In this document: positions 23,140 through 34,467 of the stretch, one piece after another
Layout: each line of letters starts with the position of its first letter
How positions within the stretch are numbered: position 1 is the stretch's first letter
From: Conus ventricosus
Taxonomy: Eukaryota > Mollusca > Gastropoda > Neogastropoda > Conidae
DNA length: 64,000 bases
Reading direction: 5' to 3'
NCBI GenBank assembly: GCA_018398815.1
Contig: CM031628.1
Location: 10,344,199-10,408,198 of the forward strand
Program-made: the position numbers and the translations under genes
Notes under the pieces: generated by a model
The model's input: the letters and a program-made list of their open reading frames with translations, nothing else
Database searches by the model: none
Told to the model about the DNA's origin: nothing

Positions 23140-26100
23140 ACGTGTCAACGGCTGGCGTTTTTGATTCGAACACGTTTTCAGTTTATGACCGACACTCTGG
23201 CCAATCTTTCTTGATTGACACTGGGGCTGACGTATCAGTTTTTCCAGCCTCTCCACGGGATCGCAAGAATGATTCGCCTTCCATTCCACTCTCTGCTGCA
23301 AATGGAACGTCCATCAAGACCTGGGGTACACGCAACATCTCCTTGAAGATCACACCCACACATGTGTACACACACAAGTTTTATCTCGCTGATGTTATCC
23401 GCCCCATCCTGGGTGCTGATTTTTTCATTGCTCATAACCTTGTCATCGACCTTAAAGGCAAGCGTCTCCTGTCTTTTGATAAGACTTCTGCTTTCCTTAA
23501 CAGCACTGGGTCTCCCATGACTCTTGCAGGTTTGTCACTTCATCCACATAATGAGTACTCTGACCTTCTCTATCAGTTTCCAGAGCTACTCACTCCACGT
23601 TTTGACTCCACTATCAATAAACATGGCGTAGAACATCACATTGAGACACAGGGACCTCCAGTACATGCTCGTGCTCGACGCCTGAATCCAGAAAAGTTAG
23701 CAGCTGCAAAAGCTGAGTTCTTGAAAATGGAAGAAATGGGCATCATCCGCCGGTCCAACTCATCCTGGTCTTCACCTCTTCATGTGGTCCCAAACGCCGG
23801 AGGCCAATGGCGACCTTGTGGCGATTACAGACATCTGAACGCCGCTACCAAAGATGATCGCTATCCCTTGCCTCATATTCAAGATTCCAACAATATCCTC
23901 ACAGGATGTGAAGTCTTCTCCAAGATTGATCTGGTCAGAGGCTACCACCAGATTCCTATGGCGTCATCTTCTGTTGCCAAAACAGCCATCATCACGCCTT
24001 TTGGACTCTGGGAATTCCTCCGCATGCCTTTTGGCTCAGGCATTTCAACGATTGATGGATGGCATTCTTCGAGATATACCGTTCATTTTCGTCTACATTG
24101 ACGACATCCTTGTGGCCAGTCGCTCACAGGAAGAACACCGTGAATACCTCAGACAGCTTTTTGAGCTCCTCTCCACCAATGGACTGGTTATCAACAAGGC
24201 CAAGTGTGTCTTTGGTGTTTCAGAGTTGGATTTCCTTGGCCATCGAGTCACTACACAAGGAATTCGTCCACTCCCAGATCGTGTTGCTGCTCTTCAAGAC
24301 TGCCCTGCCCCCACTGATCGCACGAGCCTACAAAAATTCCTTGGGATGATGAACTACTACCATCGCTTTATACCACACGTAGCAGGAATTTTAGCCCCAC
24401 TCCACGCGCAGGCAAGTGGTAAAGGACAAACTATTCAGTGGTCTGAGACTTGTCAAGCTGCGTTCGAAAAAGCCAAAGAAGCTCTGAAAGAAGCTGTCCT
24501 TCTTCATCACCCCCATCCAGATGCACCCACTAGTCTCACAGTTGATGCTTCAAACTCAGCTTTGGGTGCCCAGCTTGAGCAGAAACATGGGCAGTGCTGG
24601 GTACCTCTTGCCTTCTTCTCCAGAAAACTTTCAGAATCAGAAAAGAAATACAGCACCTTTGATCGTGAATTGTTGGCAGCCTACAGTGCAACCAAACATT
24701 TCAGACACTTTCTGGAGGGACGATCTTTTATCCTATACACTGACCACAAGCCACTTGTGTCTGCATTCCAGAGTCAAGCTGAACGCTCTCCTCGACAAAC
24801 GAGACATTTGTCTTACATCGCAGAATTCACCTCTGACATACAGTACATCAAAGGCAAGTTCAATGTGGTGGCTGATACCTTTTCACGCATCAGCATCAAC
24901 TCCACCTCTGAGTCTGAGGAACAGTTTTGCTTCTCTTTTGGCAGTTTTGATCAACTTGCTCAAGACCAAGCGCAGTCTGGCGAAATGGATGCCTATCGCA
25001 CGGCAGCCACAGGCCTCAAACTTCAAGACATTCAGTTTGGTACATCAACTTTACTATGCGATACATCCACCGGTATCACACGCCCAGTTTTGCCCAAATC
25101 CTGGACCCGTCTTGTGTTTAAGCAAATTCACGGACTCTCACATGCAGGTGCACGCCCCACGCAACAAGCCATTGCCCAGCGCTTTGTGTGGCATGGTATG
25201 AAACGTGACATCCGAAAATGGTGCAAAGAGTGTCACCCCTGCCAGTCCTCCAAGATTCATCGACACACACGGGCACCCCTGGTAGAACGTCCACCTCCAA
25301 CTGCCAGGTTCTGCAGCCTTCATGTGGATCTTGTCGGACCTCTGCCAACGAGTCAGGGCATGACCTACTTGTTCACGATAATTGACCGTTTCACCAGGTG
25401 GCCAGAAGCAATTCCCCTTCCAGATGCCCATGCTTCTACCTGTGCGGCAGCACTTGTACAACACTGGATTGCCAGATTTGGTGTTCCTGAGGACATTACC
25501 TCTGATCGAGGCAGACAGTTCACCTCGTTACTCTGGGCTGAGTGCAACAAACTCTTGGGCGTTGAAGTTCACAAAACCACAGCTTACCATCCACAGGCGA
25601 ACGGCATGGTTGAACGCTTCCACCGCCAGCTGAAAGCAGCACTCAAGGCACGTACCACCACCCCTGACTGGTTTGCAGAACTGCCTTTGGTCCTTCTAGG
25701 GATACGTTCTACTTTGAGGGTGGACCCTGGATGTTCTCCTGCTGAACTTGTCTATGGTTCAACACTTCGTCTACCAGGTGAATTTCTACAGCCGTCAGAC
25801 GCAAAGACCATGGAACCAGACTCAACATTTCTCAAACATCTACAACGAACCATGCGCACTGTGCTACCACCAACACCAAAGTACCATGGAACACAGCCTG
25901 TCTATGTTCCATCAAACCTGGCCTCCACTGGGTTCGTTTATGTCAAAACGATGCCCACCGACAGCCACTACAACGACCTTATGATGGCCCTTATCGCATC
26001 ATAGACACCAATGACAAGTTTTACACCCTTGACATCAAGGGCCGTTCAGAGACGGTATCTGTGGACCGCCTGAAAACCGCTTTTGTCACGCCTCTTACCA

Positions 26101-26305
26101 CTTCGGAGCACAAGCCTGTGGTTTCCCCTGGTGCTCACGCACCACCTGTGGTTTCTCTTGGCACTCAGGTTCCATCATCATCATCATCAAAGACAACCTC
26201 TGGCTCCGCAGCACAGTCTGCACAACCATATATTCACTCACATCATCTCCTACCAAAGTTAGAACTCGTTCTGGTCGCGTTTCACGCCTGCCATCCAAAT
26301 TTCGA
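23061..26305 (+). pseudogene. Gypsy pol: protease-RT-RNase H-integrase, broken in three places
   Basis: Protease: FLIDTGADVSVFPAS near 23,206-23,250. Reverse transcriptase: CGDYRHLNAATKDDRYPLPH, FSKIDLVRGYHQI, and FVYIDDILVAS (catalytic box at about 24,091-24,105). RNase H: LTVDASNSALGAQL and YTDHKPLV. Integrase: HGLSHAGARPTQQAI ... CKECHPCQ zinc-binding region (25,120-25,260) and the DDE core with HVDLVGPLPT, DITSDRGRQF and QANGMVERFHR. Breaks: near 24,030 the frame changes and a few conserved residues after the RMPFG motif are missing, consistent with a deletion of about 14 bases. Near 25,945 one base is missing at an A-run. A further shift lies between 26,060 and 26,250, after which a basic TRSGRVSRLPSKF tail ends at TGA near 26,305. 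Confidence 0.88.
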
Positions 26306-26372
26306 TGACTTTTATTTCAATCTTGTTGTTCTCAAGTTTTCGCTTCATAGTTCTCTGCTGGGGAGGGAGTAG

Positions 26373-26606
26373 TGTAGCGACTACATCGGCTTCCACGAAG
26401 CACAGTTCGTTCATGTTTGTTTTGAGAGTTATCTTTCTTTTTCTGTTGTTAAGGAACGGGAGTTCCTGCACTTGTTGTTATGTTTAACGGACTGAGGAGT
26501 CTTAGGTTTCTTGGTTGGCCTATACAGCCATTCTAGAGCTATTAAAAACTCAGAAACTGTACTCAAGGTCTTTGAGTTTTTGTGTGTTAATTTATTAGCT
26601 ACTAAA
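26373..26606 (+). repeat. Gypsy right LTR
   Basis: 234 bp, starting TGTAGCGACTAC and ending CTACTAAA, followed by the duplicated target ACGT at 26,607-26,610. It differs from the left LTR by one G. Confidence 0.9.
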
Positions 26607-26638
26607 ACGTCTTCAAAACATGCACGTCATACGTTTGT

Positions 26639-26761
<123 letters not shown>

Positions 26762-26778
26762 GGGAGTGTACAGCTTAA

Positions 26779-26794
26779 AGGGGTCCTCACCCAT
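26779..26794 (+). repeat. Left terminal inverted repeat of the TTAA element
   Basis: AGGGGTCCTCACCCAT, preceded by TTAA. It pairs with 28,798-28,813 with one mismatch. Confidence 0.75.
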
Positions 26795-26970
26795 AAATAG
26801 CATGTTTGGGTTGTTCAAAAGTATGATCGAGCGTGTTTCGATGTACGTGTTACTTTTCTTCTGGAACTCACTTCTATCCGTGTTTCGGGTCGTGCAAGTA
26901 GCAAATCGTGACTCGACACGGAGATTGCCGAGCACAGTACGGAAAGAGACGAAAGTCGGGGATTCCGCAA

Positions 26971-26983
26971 GTGACGTATAAAT
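26971..26983 (+). promoter_or_regulatory. Possible core promoter: CRE-like TGACGT overlapping a TATA box
   Basis: GTGACGTATAAAT joins a CRE-like half (TGACGT) and a TATA-like box (TATAAAT at 26,977) 82 bases before the ATG at 27,065. The same string is kept in the second copy (near 52,069-52,081), although that copy has lost its start codon. This is inferred from sequence only. Confidence 0.4.
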
Positions 26984-27064
26984 GCCAAGACTACCGTGAA
27001 TGAAAGACATGTCCCTAAAAGCTTTCGCTATGAGGACGTAAAACTCAACTATTTTCCGGCGATA

Positions 27065-27246
27065 ATGGCAGATGCTCCCAGCTACGAATCAAGTTCCAAC
27101 GAAGAGGACATCGAACGTGAAATTTTCACTGAAGTGTATGGAGTTCAGCCGTACCAGTTTGAACCTACAGCTCCTTGTAGAGTACCACCTCCCTTGCCAT
27201 CAGACACTTGTGTTTCTTTCCAGGCAGTTCGACATTATTTTTACAG
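27065..27246 (+). CDS. Short acidic first exon, P2X7-like intracellular-domain type (tentative)
   Basis: The exon starts with an ATG in reasonable context (GATAATGG) and reads MADAPSYESSSNEEDIERE, then EVYGVQPYQFEPTAP, then a proline-rich stretch, to a possible donor (TACAG/GTTGAC at 27,247). The acidic N-terminus followed by GVQPYQFEP resembles the start of the many invertebrate proteins annotated as P2X purinoceptor 7-like intracellular domain. The resemblance is from memory and covers about ten residues. No downstream exon is identified inside the element, and without splicing the frame ends at 27,340 in CA-rich repeat. It lies in the element's left half and faces the THAP gene. An equivalent exon in the second copy is destroyed. 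Confidence 0.45.
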
Positions 27247-27513
27247 GTTGACCATATTATGTACATGTACACACATACGCACGGCACAGATAGTACATGA
27301 TATACACATGCACATACACATTACCGTAGTATGTAAATAACTTTAAAATGATTATGTGATAAACCACATTTTCCTTCAGTTGTTTAGATCTATCAGATAA
27401 TGCCTTTTTCTTTGAACAGGAGTTTGTCAGCTACTGCATCATCACACTAATTCTTTTCCCTGCTGTAGAAATCTTTTCAATTGCTGTTCACTTTCAGTCC
27501 CCCCCCCCCCCTC

Positions 27514-27545
<32 letters not shown>

Positions 27546-27777
27546 TTTCTTTTACATTCCTCATTTTCAATCTCACTCTCTCCACTCACATTCTGAAGTT
27601 CCACATTGACAATTAGAATCTGAGGGGTCTTTTACAACTAAGCTGCAGATCTAAGCTCATTATTCTCTTACTCACCAGGGCCGTTTATAGCATACAGACA
27701 TACCACACCTGCATATATCTTAAAACGCACACTAAGTCACCATCCTGTTTCCAAATACTGATAAATAACTTACTTAC

Positions 27778-28566
27778 TAAATCATATGGTTGTTGGGCGG
27801 AAACTTGAACTTGCAGGGGTGCCTGATGTTCAGCAATGTCCTGAAAAATAAAAAACCCAAACTATTATTCACTGGAGTCCAACAAGTTGTTATTTGTGGA
27901 CATGGACACATTCTTGTTAATAAGAATCGTGACTTCAGTTTTGTTGGAAACAGTAACAGAAGTGGGAAAAATCAATTACAAACATGCAACAGTTTCAGTG
28001 GCAGCAGGCAGTGTGACTGACTGACTGCGACTATGACAGTAACAATGTATGTTTCAGCTTGATGCCAACACTCAACAAAAACCAACTATCTTTACAACCA
28101 ACCATACACTGAGAATGAAATGAAACACAAAAAGATCAACCACCCATTTCACGAACCTTACCTTCTTTACGTCTCTGAGTTTGGCTCTCTTGCTCCTGAC
28201 AGAATCAGTGTCACTGTTGCGTATGAGGCTTGCACTTGCAGCTGGCGAATGAACAGAGAATGCTTTAATACATTTTTCTGTTATAATAATTGGCACAGCA
28301 TCCTCTTTCAGCTGACTTCGGACCCTAATTCCAGCTTCCACCTTTACCTTCCAGGTGTGTTGGTCTTGGAAACTGTGCTCTTCGAAGTGACGACCGCAAA
28401 TGCCATGATAACTGTCCCGAAGAACAAAATCTTTCCTCGTTGTGGTGACAAAATTTATCCACAATCGCCTAAACTGGCTGGAGGCACCTGAAAAAGCATG
28501 AACGCTTACTCTTTGCTTATTTCCTGATGAAATTCCGCAACCAGACACAACACACATTCGCCCCAT
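27778..28566 (-). CDS. THAP-domain protein, two exons visible (3' part missing)
   Basis: Exon 1 (28,566-28,162) starts MGRMCVVSGCGISSGNK and contains C-x4-C, an internal tryptophan (RRLWINFV) and CGRHFEEHSF (C-x2-H), the C2CH zinc-binding pattern of the THAP DNA-binding domain at residues 5 to about 60. A charged linker follows. It ends with a donor (GAAG/GTAAGG) after a whole codon. Exon 2 (27,840-27,778, 63 bases) has a pyrimidine-rich acceptor (TTTTTCAG) and a donor (GATTTA/GTAAGTAAG), stays in frame and encodes DIAEHQAPLQVQVSAQQPYD plus one residue. THAP domains bind DNA and occur in P-element-like and Kolobok transposases and in domesticated regulators. The intact splice signals suggest it was recently functional. 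A third exon was not identified. Confidence 0.75.
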
Positions 28567-28797
28567 CTCACTTCAGCTGAACACGAAGAGAGACTTGACT
28601 TTTCTACGTCATCAATCGGGAAACCCCCCTTTTATCGAAATCGAGGCTCTTGTTCCTGTTTCAGCCTCTCGCTTTCCCAATCCGCAGGAAATGCTGCTCT
28701 CACTGCAAGATGAGAGCACAGGCGCTGATTCGGGGCTGGGCTTTGCAATACGACCACATACCAAAACCGTGTATTTGGTCAAAATAGATTTGTAAAA

Positions 28798-28813
28798 ATG
28801 GGTGAGAACCCCT
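28798..28813 (-). repeat. Right terminal inverted repeat of the TTAA element
   Basis: ATGGGTGAGAACCCCT on the plus strand, the inverted complement of the left end with one mismatch. It is followed by TTGA instead of TTAA. Confidence 0.75.
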
Positions 28814-28817
28814 TTGA

Positions 28818-29728
28818 TTTGATTGCTGAATTAGTAAACAGCGTTATCTGTGTTTTCTGTTGTTTGTAGTAATCCCAAGTGAAAAAAAGAAAGATAAGGT
28901 GTTGGTCTTAGTGGAAGTCAGTGAAGATGATGAGGAAAACCATTAAACAAGATCAGATGGATGGAGAGATGGTATAAGGGAGGGGTGTGACCAGCAGTGG
29001 GAGAAAAAGGTACTAAAAACCTTTTGTATGAATAGATAACATGTAGTATTGTGAAGCTTTATTCTCTTTCGCCACCCTGTTGTTGTTGTTTTCTCTACCT
29101 TTCCACGTTTCTTCTTTTCGGGCTTTTGTCCTGCTTATACCTCTCTCATAACGTGAATCTAGTATTTGATCACAACTCTATATCCCTAACCTCCTCGCTT
29201 TCACCCTCATCCCCCAAATCTTCTTTGGATAACAGTTTACTTTTGAAATTTCAGGCCTTCAGAGGAGCTAAGAGGTGGCTGTGTATTTGCATAAACTTCG
29301 ACTGATATTGTTATTTAAAAGATGCTTCTTTGTGTGCTGTCTGTGGAAAAAAAATGTAGGACGGACATTTGGGATTTAAATTTCAGTGGACATGTGGGAG
29401 TTGTCGTCTGTGAAAACTTTGGATATTGAGCTTGTATGCACCCTCTTCGTTTGGTTCCTTTTCTCTTCTTTAACTTGTTCCTTTCCTCCTCTTCCTTTTG
29501 CCTACACTTTTTTTCTTTCTTTTTTCTTTTCTTCATCTTCACCTTCTTCTTCTATGTCCTGTTCTCCTTCTTCTTGCTTTTCAGTTTTCTGTTGTTGTAG
29601 TTGTTGTTGTTGTTGCTGCTGATTTTAGTCTTCTTCCTCCTTATTGTTTCAGTTAAAAAGGGGGATAAGAGAGGAGGAACTTTCGCGAAAGACGTCATGG
29701 CAATAATGACGAATTGCAAGCCTTGTTT
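28818..29728. other. No gene recognised; T/C-rich
   Basis: T-rich and C/T-rich stretches (29,455-29,625) with short false frames on both strands. It reaches the Tc1-like left end at 29,729. Confidence 0.6.
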
Positions 29729-29730
29729 TA

Positions 29731-29757
29731 CAGGGTCGAACTTTAATTAAGGACCAC
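29731..29757 (+). repeat. Tc1-like left terminal inverted repeat (27 bp)
   Basis: Perfect inverted match to 48,741-48,767, with TA immediately outside. Confidence 0.92.
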
Positions 29758-30090
29758 CCCGAAAAAAGGCCCTTTCTTTTTAAATTGGCCAAAAATACAA
29801 GTAATGTATTTTTTCGAAGAATTCGACTGGGAAAGGTTTAAGGGGTTAACAGAGTATTCCGCAAAGCTTGCGAAAGCTGTCTTGTTGTCACGTGCGGCAT
29901 GCAGAGGGGGTTGAAAGTTGCAAATTGTTGTCAAAATTGCTTGTTTTTTAAGCAAGAGTGAACACTGCTTCAAACGGTTTTGCACTGAAATTCCAAATGC
30001 ACGTGCAAAAACCAATGCATTGCAGAGCATTTTACTGACTGGAATGCCCCTAAAAGCAGTCCAACGTGCAAAATTCTTCATAACACAAAA

Positions 30091-30244
30091 ATGCCTCCAA
30101 GACGCAAGCTGTCTGATTTTGACCGGACCCGGGCGATTGGATGGCTGCAGGATCGAGTTGGCGTTCGAGAAGTGGCCAGAAGACTACAAGTGTCCCACTC
30201 CGTCATCATTAGGCTGAGAGAACGTTTTAAAGCCACTGGAACTG
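30091..30244 (+). pseudogene. Tc1-like transposase, N-terminal DNA-binding part
   Basis: The frame starts MPPRRKLSDFDRTRAIGWL and continues with VREVARRLQVSHSVIIRLRE, a paired-like helix-turn-helix that binds the element's inverted repeats. It ends after 51 codons plus one base, where the Maverick begins at 30,245. The right part at 47,656 continues the same reading frame once the duplicated AACTG is counted once, so the split is precise. This half has no stop or shift. It lies upstream of the normally following second HTH and the DDE domain. Confidence 0.9.
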
Positions 30245-30330
30245 AGAGAACAGCATTTTACCAATTCTAACTCACTTGCTCCACCACCGAGTTTTTGGGC
30301 GAAAGTGGCCTAAAAGCCGCCTTTTCCTGT
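30245..30330 (+). repeat. Maverick left terminal inverted repeat (86 bp)
   Basis: Begins AGAGAACAGCATTTTACC and is followed by a (GA)n tract at about 30,338-30,370. It pairs with 47,569-47,654. Mismatches: G/A in ACCACCGAG versus ACCACCAAG, and T/C in CCTTTTCC versus CCTTTCCC. Confidence 0.93.
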
Positions 30331-30333
30331 GGC

Positions 30334-30373
<40 letters not shown>

Positions 30374-30462
30374 CACCGGCAACCTTGACAAAACCCGTTA
30401 AGGTCAAGTTGCCCTCAGAACAGACAGACAGACAGAGAAGAGAGAGACAGAGAGAGAGACAG

Positions 30463-30504
<42 letters not shown>

Positions 30505-30650
30505 CAAATGCTGCAGGTAAACAACCACACACACACAACACCACACACACACACACAACACACACACACACTCTTTCCTTTCCTCTCTAAATTAAATGAC
30601 ATAAATGCACATTTTCTGACTAATTTTTCCCCTAAAAACTTTGTGCACAG
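30331..30650 (+). repeat. (GA)n and (CA)n tracts next to the Maverick left end
   Basis: GA repeat at 30,338-30,370, GACA-type repeats at 30,421-30,462, and CA repeats at 30,463-30,502 and 30,527-30,572. They give false frames in both directions. Confidence 0.9.
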
Positions 30651-31786
30651 ACAGGCAGACAGGGGGCAAAACCATCACTTAATTTAGGGCTCGCGGCAGT
30701 TTCAACCAGGTCCAGCCTGCGCTTGTAAACGAAGCACCCGGCTGGGTTGCAAAACTTTGCACAAAAAAAGATTTGGAAAAATTCTAGATTGCCACGTCGA
30801 ACCCGTACGAGGCTGTCACGCGCAGACGGGGTGCCATTTTTGTTTGAGCCACCGCACAAAAGGCTTGTGTTTGACTGCGCTCGGGTGTGCCACGTTTTTT
30901 ATTGTTTTTATTTTAAAATGGCTAAACGGTTACTGGAACGGGTTTTGTTTTTCGAGGCCAAAGTTTTATTTTAACTGCATGTTAGATATTTGTTAAAAAA
31001 ATTGGCAAGCATTTGTGAAACCGAGAGATTTTTTTTTAAAAAACAAAAAAAGGAACTAACGTTTTGGAAATGAACGACATCAAAAGGTTTTGTTGGTTCA
31101 AGAAATGAAACAAATGTAGTAGTTTTAATACGTGTTGACTATTGATGAATGGTTCCTTATCTATAAAGTGCTGCATTTTGAAAGGGGCCAAAGCAAAAAA
31201 AAACCATCCGCGTTGATTGTTGGGAGCTGGCTTGAGACAGTAAACCCCCCCCCCCAGTTTAAAAACATGGCGTTCATTTCTAAGGGGGAGGAAACAGGGC
31301 TGTTTGTATGCAAAAAAATTATATTTGAAAATTTTTGTTTTTTTTCCCCCCCAAGTAAAAATGTTCTCAGTTTGTATTAGACTTGATTGATTGTTAACTA
31401 CAGTTTCAGGTTTAGGGGGAAGCTGATCTTGTATTAAGATGTGAACTTTTCTATTTTTCAAATTTAACCGTTCATCGCCTTCAAGGGTGCCCTTAGAAAT
31501 TAAAGGCTTTTTTCAATGTTCTGGCAAAACTAATAGGGCTGGGGCAACCTTAGTAATCTACCAGTAGGAGAGGAGTGTGGTACCAGCACTATCTTCATAT
31601 AAAATGCTTCAAAAATACAATGATGGGTGTACTAACTACTGAATCCAACCCTCCCCCTCGCGCTCTCCCCACCCCCCTCCCCCCCGGCCTTGCGAGCACT
31701 TCTTGCCCCTCGATGTTTGGCCTCCGTTGTACGTGTTCGCTAATTACTAAGTGCTAAACCCCCACGGGGTTGGGCTGTATGGGCAC

Positions 31787-32125
31787 CCTCTGGCTCTGAC
31801 GGTTTAAATATAGTAACGATCATGCAGATCGGAGCCTCTTGCTGCTCTGACGTGGTTCAAAATATAACAAAACGGGCCCCAAAACGGCAGATTTTCCCGA
31901 TTGACCCACAAAGCCCCTCTACTCCCCCTGCACACGTCAACCGCATGATCGGCACCATCTTGCGCTCTGACGGGTTTCTAAATTAGTAACGCTCATGTCG
32001 GTCCATCTTGCTAACCTACAATTGCGTCTGCGTACGCGTAACCGCCGCTGATTGGCAGCCATCTTGCTGCCTGACGTGTTCTAAATAAGAACGATAGCAT
32101 GATCGGTAGCCATCTTGCTGGAAAA
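31787..32125 (+). repeat. Irregular tandem repeat, unit around 50-60 bp with insertions
   Basis: A core of the type GATCGG..GCCATCTTGCTG followed by TCTGACGTG.TTCTAAAT and AACGATCATG recurs about five times (near 31,787, 31,820, 31,950, 32,000, 32,050 and 32,100). The copies vary, partly because of the poor sequence. It is followed by a C/A-rich tract (32,248-32,450) with GCACGCACGTCC repeats. Subterminal repeats are known in large DNA transposons. Confidence 0.6.
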
Positions 32126-34467
32126 ACTTTTTCTTCTAAAAACCCTGTTCAACGCCTGCATTTCCCTTTTTCCTAAAGCACGTCCTGTCTTTTGGTGTTT
32201 GTTTGTTGTTTGTTTGTGTTTGTTTGTGTGGTGGGGGTTTTGCCCTACCCCCCCACCCCCACGCCCCCCCCACCCCCCCCCCCAGAACGCACGCCCCCCA
32301 CCCCCACCCCACCAGCACGTCCCCCCCCCCCACCCCACGCACGCACGTCCCCCCCCCCACCCCCCACCCGCAGTCCCCCACCCCCCCCCCCACGCACGCA
32401 CGTCCTCCCACCCCACCCCCTGTGTACACCACACACACCCTACCCCAATTCGCCCAATTCTAATTAAGTTTTTAATTAAAGTTTTTAATTAAGTCACCCA
32501 AGTTTTTAATAATTTTACTTCAAGTTCTTAAAAAGTTCTTGTTTAAAGAAACTTCTAATTCTTGAAAAGACCTCAAGATCATAACAAGTCATCCTTTAAT
32601 ACAACCAATTTTTTTAAGTAAAGCTTTTTTTTATCTAAATAGAAAATCCCTAATATAGTACACACACGCCTCAAAAACGTGTCAGTTGAGAATGTTTTGC
32701 TCACGTTCTCTGAAAAGACAATGAAATTTTTAAAACCCAAGCAACCGCATTGATTCAATTCTGCATGGAAAGTTTTTATAGACTCCATGTCTTTATTTTT
32801 TGATTTTATCATTTTAAAATGCCAGATTTTTTATTAAAAAAATTTTAAATTAAAGTTTTTAAAAAAATTTTTCCATCTAAAATGGATAAAAAGATCTTGG
32901 GGGGGGGTTGACGGTTCTGGCGTCTGTTGTTTCTGTATTTAGTGGTTCAGATTTTTTTGATTGCTTTTGTTTTGGCTGCCATTCTTTATATATTTTATAA
33001 CAGAAAAACCCCCCCCACAGCAGCAAGGGCCCCCAAAAATGGCAACATTTTAATTTCAATTTTCCCATGAAGATTTAGGTCTGTAGGCCTTAAAATCACA
33101 TAAAGTTTTTAACCCGGCATTAAATAAAACTTGTCTGGCGTGGCGGTTTTATGTTTCATTAGAGTTTATCTGTAACTTTAATTTTTTTTTGTTTTTCCAC
33201 CTGCTAATTTTTTCCGCTTTCAACACCCCCAGGTGGGGATTTTTCAATGGTTTCACCGATTAGTTTTTTCTGATTCTGCTGATTTTCGGGCTTGGTTATT
33301 TCTCCACCTGATTCGGTTCTGATATTTTCCAGCTCGTTTTTTTGAAGGGGAAACAAAATCTTTGATTAAAAGTTTTAACCCAGTTTAATGGCGAAAACAA
33401 TGTTCCAATCTGTGTAAAAATCACTCCTAGAGCTCTAATGATTTTGTTAAAAGGGATCTTGCGTTAAATCAACTAAGATTTTGTTCAGAATCAAGGGGAA
33501 AAAATCACTGATATTTAGTGTAAAAACAAAAAAACCGTTTCCCCCACACTTTTACCTTTTAGCCCCCCAGCTCGCTTATACCTGTATGATATTTTAAAAT
33601 GTCTTGGGGCGAATCGTTTGAACTTTTCAAATGCTGAATTCATTTCCCGGGAACTTTTTTTTTTTTTCCACGCGCCAAAGAATAAACCCCTCCCTTTTGG
33701 GGCTAATAGTTTGGGGTCATCAATTTGGTCATTAAAGTTCAGGAAAGGTTTGGCCGCCTTTTGCGTAGTAGATCATCACGTTCATGTTTTTTTAATAATT
33801 TTAAATTTTTTTATTTTTTTAAAAATGAGCACCGAAAAAAAAGTTTTCCCCTTTTATACCACTGCTGTTTTTGGAGCCCCCAAAATGTGGTACCAATGTT
33901 TGGGAAAAAATTTTTAAGAATTAAACAGCAGATCTTGGGGAAAAATAGACTTTGAGGATTCAGCAAAGCTAATTTCATCCTTGCAGCTTCGGTTGCTACA
34001 AAGATTTTCTAGCAAGCAAGGGAAAAATTTCCCGACGTAAAAATATGTAAATAAAAAAAAATTACATTTTAAAAAAGGTTCACTCGCAATAATGATAGGC
34101 GGCCTGTGGGGAATGCGCTTGCTTTTGCGGGAAATAATTTTGCTTGTAAACTGGGGATGACGGGGAGAGAAAAAGACTAACAAAGCTATGGAGGAATAGC
34201 AGTTTCACAAGACCCTATGAAAAGCAGAAAACTTTGAGCATTTTGATTTTTTTAATGACACACTGAAAAAAACGGGCACAGCTTTCATATTTTTGATGGA
34301 TCAACAATAAAACAAAATTATCTATAACAGGCAAACCCGTCCAGACATTGCCCCCCCCAAAATTCAGTGACTTTATCAACCATCAGAAAAAACAAAAGAT
34401 GCAGAAATCGGGTTTATTGTCGGGAAGACCCTGTGTATTTTTTTGCACATAATATTGGGAATAAAAA
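32126..34467. other. Maverick interior, no gene assigned
   Basis: C-rich repeats (to 32,450) and then A/T-rich low-quality sequence. On the minus strand near 32,877-33,068 a hydrophobic segment (LLLWGGFFCYKIYKEW) is followed by a basic, glutamine-rich stretch, and 33,230-33,330 gives an E/K/Q-rich stretch. These could belong to a small membrane or virion protein, but there is no family match. Confidence 0.4.

Larger units (their letters stand above)
22055..26606 (+). mobile_element. Gypsy-type (Metaviridae-like) LTR retrotransposon, complete structure
   Basis: Two LTRs (22,055-22,289 and 26,373-26,606) flank gag and pol, and the element is bounded by a 4-bp target duplication ACGT (22,051-22,054 and 26,607-26,610). 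The order protease, reverse transcriptase, RNase H, integrase is that of gypsy elements. A polypurine tract (GGGGAGGGAGTAG) precedes the right LTR. A primer-binding-site-like TTGGTGACCCCTGACG follows the left LTR; the tRNA was not assigned. The LTRs differ by a single G in a G-run, which implies a recent insertion. Pol is broken at three places despite this, so this copy cannot make an intact polyprotein as written. Confidence 0.93.
26779..28813. mobile_element. TTAA-type DNA element (Kolobok-like) with two convergent exons
   Basis: The left end reads TTAA (26,775-26,778) then AGGGGTCCTCACCCAT. The right end is the inverted complement ATGGGTGAGAACCCCT (28,798-28,813) followed by TTGA, one base from TTAA. 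The 2,035-bp interior carries a THAP-domain gene on the minus strand and a short acidic exon on the plus strand, pointing towards each other. TTAA targets, short G-rich inverted ends and THAP domains are features of the Kolobok superfamily. piggyBac also uses TTAA but its proteins differ. No catalytic transposase domain is visible, so this copy is probably non-autonomous or internally deleted. A second copy at 51,877 also starts with TTAA plus the same end, which supports the boundary. Confidence 0.7.

Noticed and set aside
32081..32492. Gly- or Pro-rich frames
   Set aside because: C-run and CACGCACG repeats within poor-quality sequence.
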